64,000 nucleotides of DNA from Taudactylus pleione (GCA_031769625.1 JAUIMM010000213.1:4483501-4547500); one strand, 5' to 3'. Numbered from the stretch's first letter, positions 21,893 through 31,875 are shown. The notes: a model not told the origin generated them from the sequence alone. Translations and numbers: made by a program.

Positions 21893-22625
21893 AGGGCCGA
21901 ATTCAATTAGCAGCGAAAAGTGCGATGTTTTCGCCTCATTCGAGCATTTTGTGGCAAAGTTTTCGCCTGCTTACTCAACGCGTGCACACGCATATTGGCG
22001 AATGCAGCGAATAACTGGCAAAAAGGTCCGTTTTTTTTAATCAGTCTGTATCCCCAATAAAGTCTAACTCACCCAGGGAATCAATACAGAAGTGTATTAA
22101 TAAACCTAATAAAAGTAATTAGGGTATGTATATGTAAATTGAGTCAAAGGCCTGTTATATGCATACTTGCATAACTGTGGAAAAATGATGGAAAGCATTT
22201 TTTTTGGGGGGGGGGAAATAATTGCAGTAGTTAAGTTGGGGGGTACATTAAAATGAGTACTAGTATATTTTGTGTCTATAAGGTGCAGATTTAAAAAAAA
22301 AAAAAAAAATACACCTGCTGCATCCAGGCAATCATAAAAACACCTGTCCCATCCATACAGCACCCCAAAATACCTGTCCCAGTATTTTAGACTCATTTTC
22401 CAACACTTTTTACATTTTTGCCCCAAAAATGAGTAGTCTCTTTTTGGGGTGAAGATAATTTTTTTTTGCCTAATTAGTCATTGGGGGGGTGTCCAAATGG
22501 TTCTGAACCAAAAACCCCAATATATGGAATTGAATAGGGCGATACTTCAAAAACAGGCGAAAGCCGCACACCGGCGGAAACTTTTCCACAATCGCGGTTT
22601 TTCGCTCCTAATTAAATTCGGCCCA
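21893..22625. mobile_element. MITE-like DNA element with TIRs, ~730 bp
   Basis: Left terminus 'gggccgaattcaattagc' and following 'agcgaaaagtgcgatgt' match the reverse complement of the right terminus ('cgcggtttttcgctcc', 'taattaaattcggccc'). The interior has no open frame, a poly-A-like run near 22292-22309 and a stretch at 22460-22510 resembling the 'attagtcattagggggtgtccaaa' part of the repeat at 13590. Non-autonomous. Confidence 0.7.
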
Positions 22626-22746
22626 TAGAATATTGCTTTTTACTACTTTGGAAAGATGGATTATTGGTGAAACAAGACCCACAAAGTATTTCTATGTGCT
22701 GTTTATAAGACAAAAAAAAAGTTATTTTTTGTTCCCTTTCTTATAG

Positions 22747-23440
22747 CTTGAGAAATGCGCCTTCGAGCAAAAGGAACGAACATTTTTGGAGTACATCATT
22801 TCGGGTTCCTTTCTTAGAATGGATCCAGAGAAGCTTGCTAAACTGGCCCCGTCTAGTTGGGTTGAAGGCTATTCAACGCTTCCTGGGATTTCACAATTTC
22901 TACCGCCAGTTTATCAGGAATTATTCGTCCTTCACAGCTCCCATCACTGCTCTTACCAAAAAGGGTCAAGACACTCGTGTATGGCCACCTGAGGCAGAGG
23001 ATGTTTTCACCCATTTGAAGCAGTGCTTCCTTTCAGCACCCATTCTGAGGCAACCAAATTGCGATCTACCTTTTTTCTTGGAGGTGGACACTCCCACGGT
23101 TGGTGTGGGGGTGGTGCTGTTGCAGAGGGATAAAGAAAACAAGTGGTATTCCTGTGGGTTCTTTCCCCAAAAGAAACTATGCTGTCGGTGATAAGGAATT
23201 GCTGGCCATCAAGTTGGCTCTACAGGAATGGCGATACTTATTGGAGGGAGCTAAATTTCCGGTGACAGCATATACCAATCATAAGAACTTGACTTATCTC
23301 AAGACTGCCAATTGTTTAAATTACTGTCAGTCTAGATGGTCGTTATTTTTTTGATCGGCTTAATCTGGTGATTACCTACCGGCTGGGTAATAAGAATATC
23401 AAGGCTGATGCACTGTCTGAAACATTAAGTTCTATTGAGA
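22747..23440 (+). pseudogene. pol: Ty3/gypsy RT C-terminus and RNase H remnant
   Basis: Opens with KCAFEQKERTFLEYIISG, the RT thumb region (usually KCEF...FLGYIIS). It continues in another frame with QRFLGFHNFYRQFIRNYS, then [16 protein letters not shown], the first RNase H block (normally VDAS.VGVGA), and, after a frameshift near 23160, [26 protein letters not shown] and [10 protein letters not shown]. In the last block the expected catalytic-side aspartate (TDHKNL) is asparagine. At least three frame changes break it. The enzyme would have degraded the RNA strand of the hybrid during replication. Confidence 0.85.
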
Positions 23441-23487
23441 TGGAAGAATTAAAGGAGGATAAGCCCATTCTAAACCCTGCTTGATTC

Positions 23488-24235
23488 ATGGCTGTTACCA
23501 ACAAGGTCAAGATTCCACTGGGGAAAACATTTGTAGCACCTGAGTTCTGGTCTAAGTTGCTTCAGTGGGCACATTCTTCACGTTTTAGTGGGCATGCAGG
23601 AGTCAACAGAACTCTGGAATTAGTCCTCAGGGAGTATTGGTGGCCAACGGTTCGTCAATATGTTAAGGATTTCGTGGCAGCCTGTCATATTTGTGCTCAG
23701 CACAAGGTTCCTCCGCACTCCCCATCAGGTCATCTGTTGCCACTACCGGTGCCTGATTGTCCTTGGACTCACATTTCCATGGACTTCATGATGGATCTAC
23801 CTTCATGCCAATGGTTCAACACTATCCTGGTGGTGGTGGATAGACTGCCCACTTTGTTCCATTAAAAGGGCTACCTTCAGCACCAAAGTTGGCGGAAGTG
23901 TCTATTGGTAAAATCTTTAGGTTGCAAGGGTTTTCTAAAGACATTGTTTCTGACCGAGGGGTACAATTTACATCTAGATTCTGTAGAGCATTATGCAGGT
24001 GATTTGGCATCAATTTGAGCTCCTCTTTGGCCTACCACCACCAGAGTAATGGCCAGACGAAGCGAATAAACCAAGATTTCGAGAAGTTTATTTGGATGTA
24101 TGTTTCTGCCAATCAAGATGACTGGGTTTCTCTGTTGCCTTGGGCCGAGTTTGCACACAATAATCTGTACCATGAAGCGTCGGGGCATTCTCCATTTTTT
24201 ACTCAGTACGGTCTAGTACAGTGAATCGGTTTTGT
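23488..24235 (+). pseudogene. pol: Ty3/gypsy integrase remnant, catalytic Glu replaced
   Basis: The zinc-binding part is visible (HAGVNRTLELVLREYWWP, CHICAQHK), followed by the catalytic core: ISMDFMMDLPS carries the first Asp; after a frameshift near 23860, VSDRGVQFTS carries the second Asp; after another, HHQSNGQTKRINQDFEKF should carry the third acidic residue, but QTER has become QTKR. Multiple stops follow. The product would be inactive even if translated. Integrase inserts the cDNA into host chromatin. Confidence 0.85.
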
Positions 24236-24559
24236 AATATTGGAAGGAGGTAAAGAAGAATTTGTACAAAAACTCTTCAAGGTATAAACTTTTTTCAGAC
24301 AGAAAGAGGAGACAGGGTCCGGTGTTAAGTCCTGGTGATAAAGTCTGGCTGTCAACCAAGCATTTAAGATTAGGAGTTCCAACCATGAAATTTGCTCCCA
24401 GATACATCAGTACATTTCAAATCCAGTGGCATTCCATTTGAAATTACCTGGTACACTTAGGATACCCAATGCATTTCATGTAACTCTCCTAAAACCCCTG
24501 GTGCTTAATTGTTTCTTGACATCTCACAGTCCTCCTTCTGCGATTTCAGTGGACCATCA

Positions 24560-24740
24560 GGAGTAGTATGAGGTGAAACAGATCTTGGACTCCAGACTTT
24601 CTAGGGATTCTGTTCAGTTCCTGGTAGATTGGAAGGGGAATGGTCCTGAGAAACGTTGTTGGGTCAAGGCCCATTCATGCACCTCAACTACTTCAGAAAT
24701 TCCATCAGAAGTTTCCTAACAAACCATTTGTGAAGTGTTC
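24560..24740 (+). pseudogene. pol: Chromodomain at the integrase C-terminus, degraded
   Basis: The frame from about 24570 reads [27 protein letters not shown], close to the usual chromodomain pattern (ILDSR..RG...YLV.WKGYGPEE.SW); the text is given here as overlapping short motifs [17 protein letters not shown] and GPEKRCW. Chromodomains of these elements guide integration to chromatin marks. It is the same domain type as at 56562-56745. Confidence 0.7.
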
Positions 24741-24769
24741 AGTGCCCACCCCTAGAGGGGGGGGCTAAT

Positions 24770-25444
24770 GTAACAGTGTGCCGGACACCGGGGGGTACTT
24801 ACCGGCTCCTGTGACACTGGACTGACAGGCAGCAGGTGGGGAGTCCTTGGCGCACGCTGCCGAGGCATCCGGCTCCCTCAGGCGATTGTGACAGACTGCC
24901 ATGGCTCCCCTAGGAGCATGCGCGCACCGACCTGCTAGATTTAAAGAGGCAGGAGCTCTAAACGTGAAGTCACGTTTGGCGCAGGATTTCATCTCCTCCC
25001 TATAAGAGGGAGTCTCTGGCAGCACACTGGTGCCAGAGTATAGGCTCTATATCCATACTCCAGCGTTCCTGTGTTACTTGGCTTCTGACTCCTGACCCAG
25101 ATTTTGTCTGCTCCCTTGGTACTGCATTTGATATCTGGTTCTGACCTTGGCTATCCTTAGTGACCTGCATACGTTTGCTCCCTGGTACCGTTTTGCTCGT
25201 TTGGTTCCGACCGGCCTGTTGACTACGCTTATGTCCTCTCCGCTCCATCCAGAGTACACCAGCGCCTGTATAGGGGAACCTATTCTGAGGGCCGCGACCT
25301 GTGTGTCGGACGCAGCCAAGTCGATACTTTCTTGCGAGGGTCCTTGGTGAATACCACTGGCACATTAGACTCTACGCCTCAGAAATAGGTCACGCCAATC
25401 CCTAAATACGGGTTGCATCCACTATCCACCCGAGAGTTGTAACA
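24770..25444 (+). repeat. 3' LTR of the truncated chromovirus
   Basis: Starts TGTAACAGTGTG right after the polypurine tract and ends GAGAGTTGTAACA, so the ends share TGTAACA. A TATAAGAGGGAG box near 25001 and a typical pyrimidine-rich downstream part are present. The 5' LTR is missing, so its age cannot be read from LTR divergence. Part of this LTR resembles 12285-12440. Confidence 0.75.
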
Positions 25445-25679
25445 CCCACCTGCTACAGTGAACTATTTAACATACTAATTAGCACCAGATTGTGAAGGTA
25501 TCCTCCATAACTTTTTCCTTTTTTTTTTTGACATGTTCAGAGAGTCAACATTCACAATGTCGACTGATGTTTTCCAGTTGCTCACTGGTTTCTCACCCTC
25601 CCTCTCAGCCCCAGTCCTGTCAGTCAAGTTGCGAAGGAGGATGCTTAGAGACAGGAGGGGGTTTATGAGAGATGTAGGT

Positions 25680-26095
25680 CCTGGCAGGATTATGGGTAGT
25701 GTAGATAGTGTGTGTGTGGGGAGGGGGTGCAGGATTGCCAGCGGTGGTGTAGTGTAGAAGGTCGAGTGTGTGCAGGGGGCGGGTGTAAGGTTAGCGGTGG
25801 TAGTATAGTGTAGGTAGTGTGTGCGGGGAGGGGGTGCAGGGTTAGGAGGAGTACCTGTCCATTGAAGCTGTCTGTGACGCTGGAGAAAAGATAGAGGAGG
25901 AGGACAGCACTGCAGAAGGTGAATAATTAAGGACTATTTAAGCTAATTGGAAACTTCCAATTGCTTAGTCATTAGGGTGGTGTCCAAAGGGTTCAGAGCA
26001 AGTGCAGACAATTTTTACTTAAAATATGGATTTTAGGAAAAATTGTATGTGCTCTAAAAATAAAAACTGTAGTAAATACCAAAAATCTTCACTTT
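25680..26095. repeat. G-rich interspersed repeat, second copy
   Basis: Nearly repeats 13430-13710: 'gtgtgcggggagggggtgcagggtta', shortened to 'gcggggagggggtgcaggg', 'gctgtctgtgac', 'ctggagaaaagat', 'attaaggactatttaagc', 'ttccaattgcttagtcatt', 'ttttaggaaaaattgtatgt'. It also has internal G-rich tandem units at 25690-25840. No coding potential. Confidence 0.65.
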
Positions 26096-26750
26096 TTCCA
26101 CATTTTGTTATTAAATAAATTCATTTTTGTCCTCAAAATTCTAAACACAATACCCCATAATGACAACGTGTAAAAAGTTTTTTTGAGATATTTGCTAATT
26201 TTGAAAAAAAATTAAGAAATCACATGTACATAAGTATTCACAGCCTTTGTCTCGGGTGCATCCTGTTTCCACTGATCATCCTTGAGAGTTCCTACAGCTT
26301 AATTGGAGTCCACCTTTAGTAAATTCAGTTGATTGGACATGATTTTGAAAGGCATACACCTGTCTATATAAGGTCCCTCACTTGACAGTGCATGTCAGAG
26401 CACAAACCAAGCACGAAGTCCAAGGAATTGTCTGTAGACCTCAGAAACAGGATTGTCTAGAGGCACAAATCTGGGGAAGGGTACAGAAAAATATCTGCTG
26501 CTTTGAAGGCCCCAATGAGCACAGTGGCCTCCATCTGTAAATGGAAGAAGTTCGGAACCACCAGGATTCTTCCTAGAGTTGGCTGGCCATCTAAACTGAG
26601 CGATCAGGGGAGAAGGGCCCTAGTCAGGGAGGTGACCAAGAACCCGATGGTCACTCTGTCAGAGCTACAGCATTCCTCTGTGGAGGAGAACCTTCCAGAA
26701 GGACAACCATCTCTGCAGCAAACCACCAATCAGGCCTGTATGGTAGAGTG
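26096..26750 (+). pseudogene. Tc1-like transposon, 5' half with truncated transposase
   Basis: The left part has the usual Tc1 leader ('cttcactttttccacattttg', 'ataccccataatgacaa', 'gtattcacagcc'). An open frame at 26503-26751 encodes the N-terminal DNA-binding, helix-turn-helix part of a Tc1 transposase: STVASICKWKKFGTTR, LPRVGWPSKLS, GRRALVREVTKNPMVTLSEL. A frameshift follows (NLPEGQPS instead of the usual Arg-rich text) and the sequence stops matching at 26750, exactly where the Penelope-like element is inserted. The DDE catalytic half is not found in the window, only a 4-base continuation at 29692. Confidence 0.85.
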
Positions 26751-27404
26751 AGAGAAGACAAGCAGCGCTGACCTCAGAGAGCATACATACAACACTTAAT
26801 TATGCATAAAATGTAATAAAAAATTATGGTGAGTAAGGTCTTATAAATACTGATATTCCCCTCAACAGGATAGGGCAATAATGGTGTCAGAAAAGAGGGC
26901 TAGTATCTGTGCCCAGATGAAACACATCAATGGTGCCAATATGCCAAGTTCCGTGGGTACTCAACTAATTACTAAGTCACTTTCCTATATGTTGGCCGTC
27001 CACACTGGTAATAATGAGTCTCTGGCCGTGCACAACTCTAAACTGTAACTTCAATATGAGTACTCATGTGGCACACCGCTACGCTGGCGATGGGGGCGAC
27101 TGCGGCCGGCTGTGTCTCTAGGCTGCTCGAAGCACTCTCCCAAGCTTCCTTCTCATCTCTGTCTCTGTGCCCTCCTAACGTGGTGCTTTGCACAGTATCT
27201 GGATCCACAGATCCTCTGCGTGTGGCGCCACACTGCCGTGTGAATGCTGACAATGAGACAGATGATGTCCGAAAACGTGATTAAACACGTGACTGTGTGT
27301 CACGCAGACGGGGAGTCCTAGAGAACCCGGGGATCTAAACGGCAGTGCTGGAGAGTGCGAGCCAGTCTTCCTTCCAACACGTCACTGGTGCGGGGTGTGT
27401 CTTG

Positions 27405-27445
27405 GCGCATTTCTCAGCCGTGTAAGACAGGCTGCTTCCTCAGAA
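27405..27445 (-). ncRNA. Hammerhead-ribozyme-like motif of the Penelope-like element
   Basis: Read on the minus strand: CTGAGGA (27443-27437), then a stem formed by CAGCC and GGCTG with a ~10-base loop, then GAAA (27413-27410). This matches the conserved hammerhead core CUGANGA - stem II - GAAA. Such ribozymes are known in the terminal repeats of Penelope-like retroelements. Here the following stem III/cleavage side (TGCGCC, where CGCGTC-like text would be expected) looks altered, so activity is doubtful. Confidence 0.45.
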
Positions 27446-28563
27446 GTAACACTCCCTATTTTGGACCATCCATTTATACTTAGTTAATCAAATCCCAATT
27501 GATTCCACTCTTGAGACATAATTTTATCAGGATTACTATTAACCCCTTCTTGTCTCCTCCATAGGCGATGACCATTATAAATATTAACTTCTCCTTATTT
27601 TTACACATGAGGTAAGTAAAATCACCATACAGAACATATTTAAATCAACAAATAAATAAAAACATCAGTACTTAAATCACATATTCTATTATTAGAGTCC
27701 GACATCTCACCAAATATTATAATTCTCCATAAACATAGGGAGAGAGAGGATTCATTCATTTAAATTCAGCACATCTAGAGGCTTACCCATTGAAATATAT
27801 ATACCACCCTAATATACAGATGAGTATATTCCATTTATCAATAAATAAACTAAATACTAAAGTAGAATCTAAGGATTCCATTAATATTTACAAATCCATA
27901 TCTATTTATTAATGGTACCATATAAACGTACCAGACCAAAGGGACAGAGAAAAAAAGGAAAAACGAAAAAACACAACATGACAGGTGACAAATGATCAAT
28001 CTGTCACTAAAATGAAATACTGAATGAACATCACAGCATACATTCAAACATTGAAGGGTATAGAGTAATGCTGATAACCATTTAATAAATCAATCATTGA
28101 TTTTTATCATTGCACTAATCTCTCAGATAGTTCATATACCCAAACTGATATTAAGTCAGAAATATAATTCCTATAACACATGCTCTTAAATGTGATAGCT
28201 ATTCAGTAGATGATGCTGTGATGCTAATGCTCTAAACATATCTAATATGTAGGGGATGAGGGTGGGGGAGGGGAGGTCGTTTAAATTATTGTGAACCTGA
28301 CAGGAAGAATTATTATAAAGCACATGGGTCAAGGAATCTTAGTGTGACTGATGGCATTCAATAGGGTCCATCGGAATACCACTTGAGAACCTACAGGGAC
28401 CTGGAGTGTCCATAAATGCTACCCCATTATACCCCCCATACCTATCCTCAATCCTATACTAACCTAGTGGACATCGACCTAACGTGTATTATCTACCATT
28501 CAATTCAATATTATCATTCAATACCCCACGGACTAGGGTTCCCAATCTATAGATCCAAAAGGC

Positions 28564-29595
28564 CTATTTCCTACATAGGGCCCGAAATCTGTCTCCTCCT
28601 CTCACCGTTGGTTTAATTTGTTCTACCGCTTTAACCTTAATATTGTTAATATTACCGGAGGGACATGTCAAGATGTGATTGGGAAGACTGTGTGCCTTTA
28701 TACTCTTCAAAACACCTCGTCTGTGCTCCAGAAATCTGGTGTTCAAGGTCCGGATAATGCGGCTTACATATTGGATCCCACAGTCGCATGTGATAACATA
28801 AATCACATAATTCGACTGACAATTCATAAAGGAGTCGATCTTAAAAATACTTCTATCCGTAAATTATACTACGGTATCACTCTTGTGGTCTGCATGTTGA
28901 CATGTATGACAATTTTTACATCCACATTTAAAAAAACCTTTGGGTTTCGGGGCCAACCACATCAGACTGGAATCCTCTCCAGAAATATTCACTTGTTTTT
29001 TAAGTAGGCTAGGTGCTAGCTTAATTTTCAGACTATCCGCTTTCCTGAAAACAACTCGACTTCCACCTTCAAACTCCTTTGCCAGTAGTCTATCCCTTTT
29101 AAGAAGGGAGGAATTTCTATTAATGATCCTCCTAATTTCTGGAGCAGATGCATTATATTTTGTTATAAATGCCATGGACTTACTGTCTGTATCCAAGATC
29201 TTGTTAAACTTCTTGGTTGTATGAATGATTTTATCTTTCAAAAGTTCAGATCTATCTGCTTGCGTGGCTCCTTCTAATGCTCCATCTAATAATTTTTTGG
29301 GGTATCCTTGTTCTAACAAAGCCCTATATAGAACCTTGGATTGTTCTAAAAACTTGCCCAAGTCCAAACAGTTCCTGCTGACACTCAGGAACTGTCCCTT
29401 AGGAATATTCTGTTTCCAACACTTGTTGTGGCAACTTTTATAGTTTAAATATTTGTTACAATCCACCTCTTTAGTGAATGTTGAAGTGCATATTCTCTTA
29501 TGTTCTATTTTAATAGTGATATCCAAATAATTAATTGACGTGTCACTCCAAGTGCTGGTGAATTTTAAACCAAAATCATTAGTGTTATGGGGATT
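28564..29595 (-). pseudogene. Penelope-like RT C-terminus, linker and GIY-YIG domain
   Basis: On the minus strand a single frame runs from about 29595 to 28564 with one internal TAA (28866-28864). It reads DFGLKFT and INYLDITIK (RT palm/thumb side), KYLNYKSCHNKC, IPKGQFLSVSRNC (the usual HPK..G..S.FLR.RR.C region), YRALLEQGYPKKLLDGAL, then a cysteine-rich linker CGCKNCHTCQHA. After the stop the same frame gives VIYVITCDCGIQYVSRIIRTLNTRFLEHR, the GIY-YIG core (as short motifs: VIYVITC, GIQYVSRIIR, RFLEHR). The YIG/YVG glycine is serine here. The upstream polymerase core is absent. The endonuclease would nick target DNA to prime reverse transcription. Confidence 0.85.
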
Positions 29596-29719
29596 AACAA
29601 AATAAATAATCTATGTACCTTCCATATAGAACCAGGCTCACCCCGAACCCAGCCCTCCAAATGTACCACTCCTCGAATGTATGGTAGAGTGGCCATCTTT
29701 TTCAAGGTGACAGCTGCAG

Positions 29720-29881
29720 TGTCTTTGAAAAGAGCTTCAACACCAATGCGTTTCAACTATAATTTTAGTCTTTTTCAAGGTGACAGCTTGAAAAAGACTA
29801 AAATTATAGTTGAAACGCGTTGGTGTTCCAGTTCAAGGTCTGATCCAGGAAGTGAAGCTCTTTTCAAAGACACTGCAGATC
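29720..29881. repeat. Palindrome with a perfect 32-bp hairpin and GAAACGCG motif
   Basis: 29748-29779 and 29787-29818 are perfect reverse complements around the loop gtgacag. Imperfect pairing continues outward ('agctcttttcaaagacac' on the right against its complement at 29720-29737), with an extra ~25 bases on the right. The right arm reads cttgaaaaagacta...tagttgaaacgcgttgg, with a GAAACGCG block like that in Penelope-type terminal repeats. It lies directly beside the right target duplication of the Penelope-like insert. Confidence 0.7.
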
Positions 29882-30296
29882 GTTTTGGGACCCCTTGTTC
29901 CTGTCTCTCAGGAAGGACTCCTATAGCGCTTTTGGTGTACTTTGTCTACACCCCCACTTTGCGGTACGCCTTGATTCTTATCATAATACGGTGGATTTTT
30001 ATGTCTTGTATTTACATGTCTCACTCTAATAAATGGTAAAACATTAGGAAGGTCCCTTTCTTTTATGTGCACGTGAGAGACATGGGAATAAGGAGACCTT
30101 CATGAAAAAAGCATCTTAAACATAACAAAGCAACCCTCCTATTGTGACTACGAAGATAGCCCACAGAGACTCTTACCACATACTTTTATTGAAGTTTTTG
30201 TCACGTTGTATACGAGCATACAGTGGCAGCATCTACTATTCTGACTCTATATCCTTGTATTTTGTGCGCTCTGGTGACTATATTGTGTTTTATACA

Positions 30297-31270
30297 TCAC
30301 GAAGAGAGGCATGGTAAGTCAGAGTCTCATTCAGACCCAATCACAAGCGCTGAGCGCTTGCAACCGGGTCGATGTTAAGGCCCTGCGCACTCGCAGCGGC
30401 CGCACTGCGCGTGTGCAAGCCTCGGAGCGAGAGAGAGACTCTCTCACTCTGGAGCTCACTACAAAAAGGGCGGCTGTCAATGGCGATCAACAGCTCACCC
30501 CGTTTTGTAGGCGGGGCGGGGGGGTGGCTACACAAACGGAGGCGTTCCTGATGGAACGCATGCCGTTTTGTGGGCGGCCACACTGATATCAGCAGTGATG
30601 TCAGTGGGGAGCTTCCTGCTCGATCAGAGCTCCCTGGGGCTTGCGGTTGCCGAGACCCAGCCTTAGGGTCTCGTTGCAAGCCCCGATGGTCGCGATGGTC
30701 TTGACCATCGCGACCATCACCCTGGTCGGTCACTAAAGCTGTGGGTGGTAACCCACAGCTTAGCTAGCAATCAGGAGGCCGCACTTAAAAAATCAAGCGG
30801 CCGCCCTCATTCAGAGAGAGCGATCGCTTCTTGCGACCGCCTCTGAATGAGGGCCAGAGTCCCATATAGATCATTAGAAGTTTATGTATGATATTGTATA
30901 TAAACTTTATTTCACTCTCTCTCCCAAGGCACTAAAATTTCCAGCTATGGCTCTGATTACACCTGTCCCCTCACCATAAGCAATACGGGCAGCCTCCTGC
31001 CATCCAGCAAGACTGAGAAGGAGAGAAAGATAGTGAGCCAGCTGTTGGGAACAGGAGTAACAGCATGGCACCTTTCCCTGCTGCCTATCAGGTGCACTTG
31101 TACTATAGCTGGCAGCTCTCCGCTGTTGCCATTCTCAGCTCTGCTCTCTGATGTCAGCCCCAATGCTACCCTGCTCAGTGTCACCTGCCCTGTCCAGCCC
31201 TCTCCTAGGCGTGTCACAATTGTGACTGAGGCGTCTGGTCTGCAAAATATGCAGCAGCACATATCTGGTC
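30297..31270. repeat. 0.8-kb interspersed repeat, copy B (split by a MITE)
   Basis: Matches copy A (14879-15790) from 'catcacgaagagaggcatgg' through 'tgctctctgatgtcagcc' and beyond. It is interrupted at 30327-30854 by a different insertion than copy A. The undisturbed parts of each copy reveal the empty site of the other. Confidence 0.65.
30327..30854. mobile_element. MITE inserted in copy B with 7-bp target duplication
   Basis: CAGAGTC flanks the insert at 30320-30326 and 30855-30861; copy A has it once. The ends 'tcattcagacccaatcac' and 'cgcctctgaatgagggc' are complementary over their first ~11 bases (TCATTCAGA/TCTGAATGA), with the left end lacking a few terminal bases. The interior is GC-rich, with a local palindrome 'gatggtcgcgatggtc'/'gaccatcgcgaccatc' near 30684-30717, and has no coding motif although GC content leaves frames open. 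Confidence 0.65.
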
Positions 31271-31679
31271 AGTGGTCACTTAGAGGGTGTGATTGACCTC
31301 TGCCCTCAATCACCATTCTGTTTCTGTGGTGTGAGTCCCCCATTGCTGCAGCCCTCTTCTCCACCCTATTATATAGTTTTTACTTACCTACAGACGATCG
31401 GGATTTCCAGCGCTGTCGAGCTTCCGCTGCCGGGATCTCTGCTTCTGTCGGCCTGCCACTGCCTGGATATGAACTGCCGGCCAGAGAGCCGGCGGTATTT
31501 CATACCGATCCCGTACTGTATTCCTTGTTGTGGAGCAGTCACAATACTCATAATACTGTGACACGCACCCCTATGTAATGTAATGTTTACAATATAAATA
31601 TGAGTAAACTATATAAAATGGGAGGAGTCAGTACTGCTAGGAGGAGAAGGAGGAGCCCCCTCCTTAAAAGAAATATCTA

Positions 31680-31875
31680 GAACCGCCTCTGAGTTTCAGG
31701 TTAAAATATCAGTGTCAACATTTTTATTATCAATATTCTAAATTTGAACGTTTTGAGAATGTCGACATTATATCAGTATTGACATTGGGAATGCCAACAT
31801 GATAAGTGTAGAAATTCTGAACATGGTCATCCTAAAAGTCGACATTCAGACCATGTCGACATATTGTTCCACATC
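31680..31875. repeat. MITE-like segment rich in TGTCGACA
   Basis: Repeated palindromic hexamers and octamers (gtcgacat, atgtcgac, gttgacat, attgacat) are spaced through this AT-rich stretch. The same words fill 32460-32870, so both belong to one family. Confidence 0.5.

Larger units (their letters stand above)
22747..25444 (+). mobile_element. 5'-truncated Ty3/gypsy chromovirus with 3' LTR
   Basis: From 22747 the plus strand carries, in order, the end of reverse transcriptase, RNase H, integrase and a chromodomain, all with frame changes and stops, then a polypurine tract (gaggggggggctaa) and a TG...CA LTR. Gag, protease and most of reverse transcriptase are absent, so the copy is 5'-truncated. 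The chromodomain places it among the chromoviruses of the Ty3/gypsy group, related to the better preserved element at 50352-57558. Confidence 0.85.
26751..29677 (-). mobile_element. Penelope-like element inserted in the Tc1 copy (14-bp TSD)
   Basis: The ~2.9-kb segment between two copies of TGTATGGTAGAGTG (26737-26750 and 29678-29691) carries, on the minus strand, a Penelope-like reverse transcriptase tail and GIY-YIG endonuclease near its 5' end and a hammerhead-like motif near its 3' end. The duplicated 14-mer is a known-looking part of the Tc1 transposase gene, so the left copy belongs to the Tc1 element and the right one marks the far edge of the insertion. The polymerase core is missing, so the element is 5'-truncated, as is common for this group. 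Confidence 0.75.
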
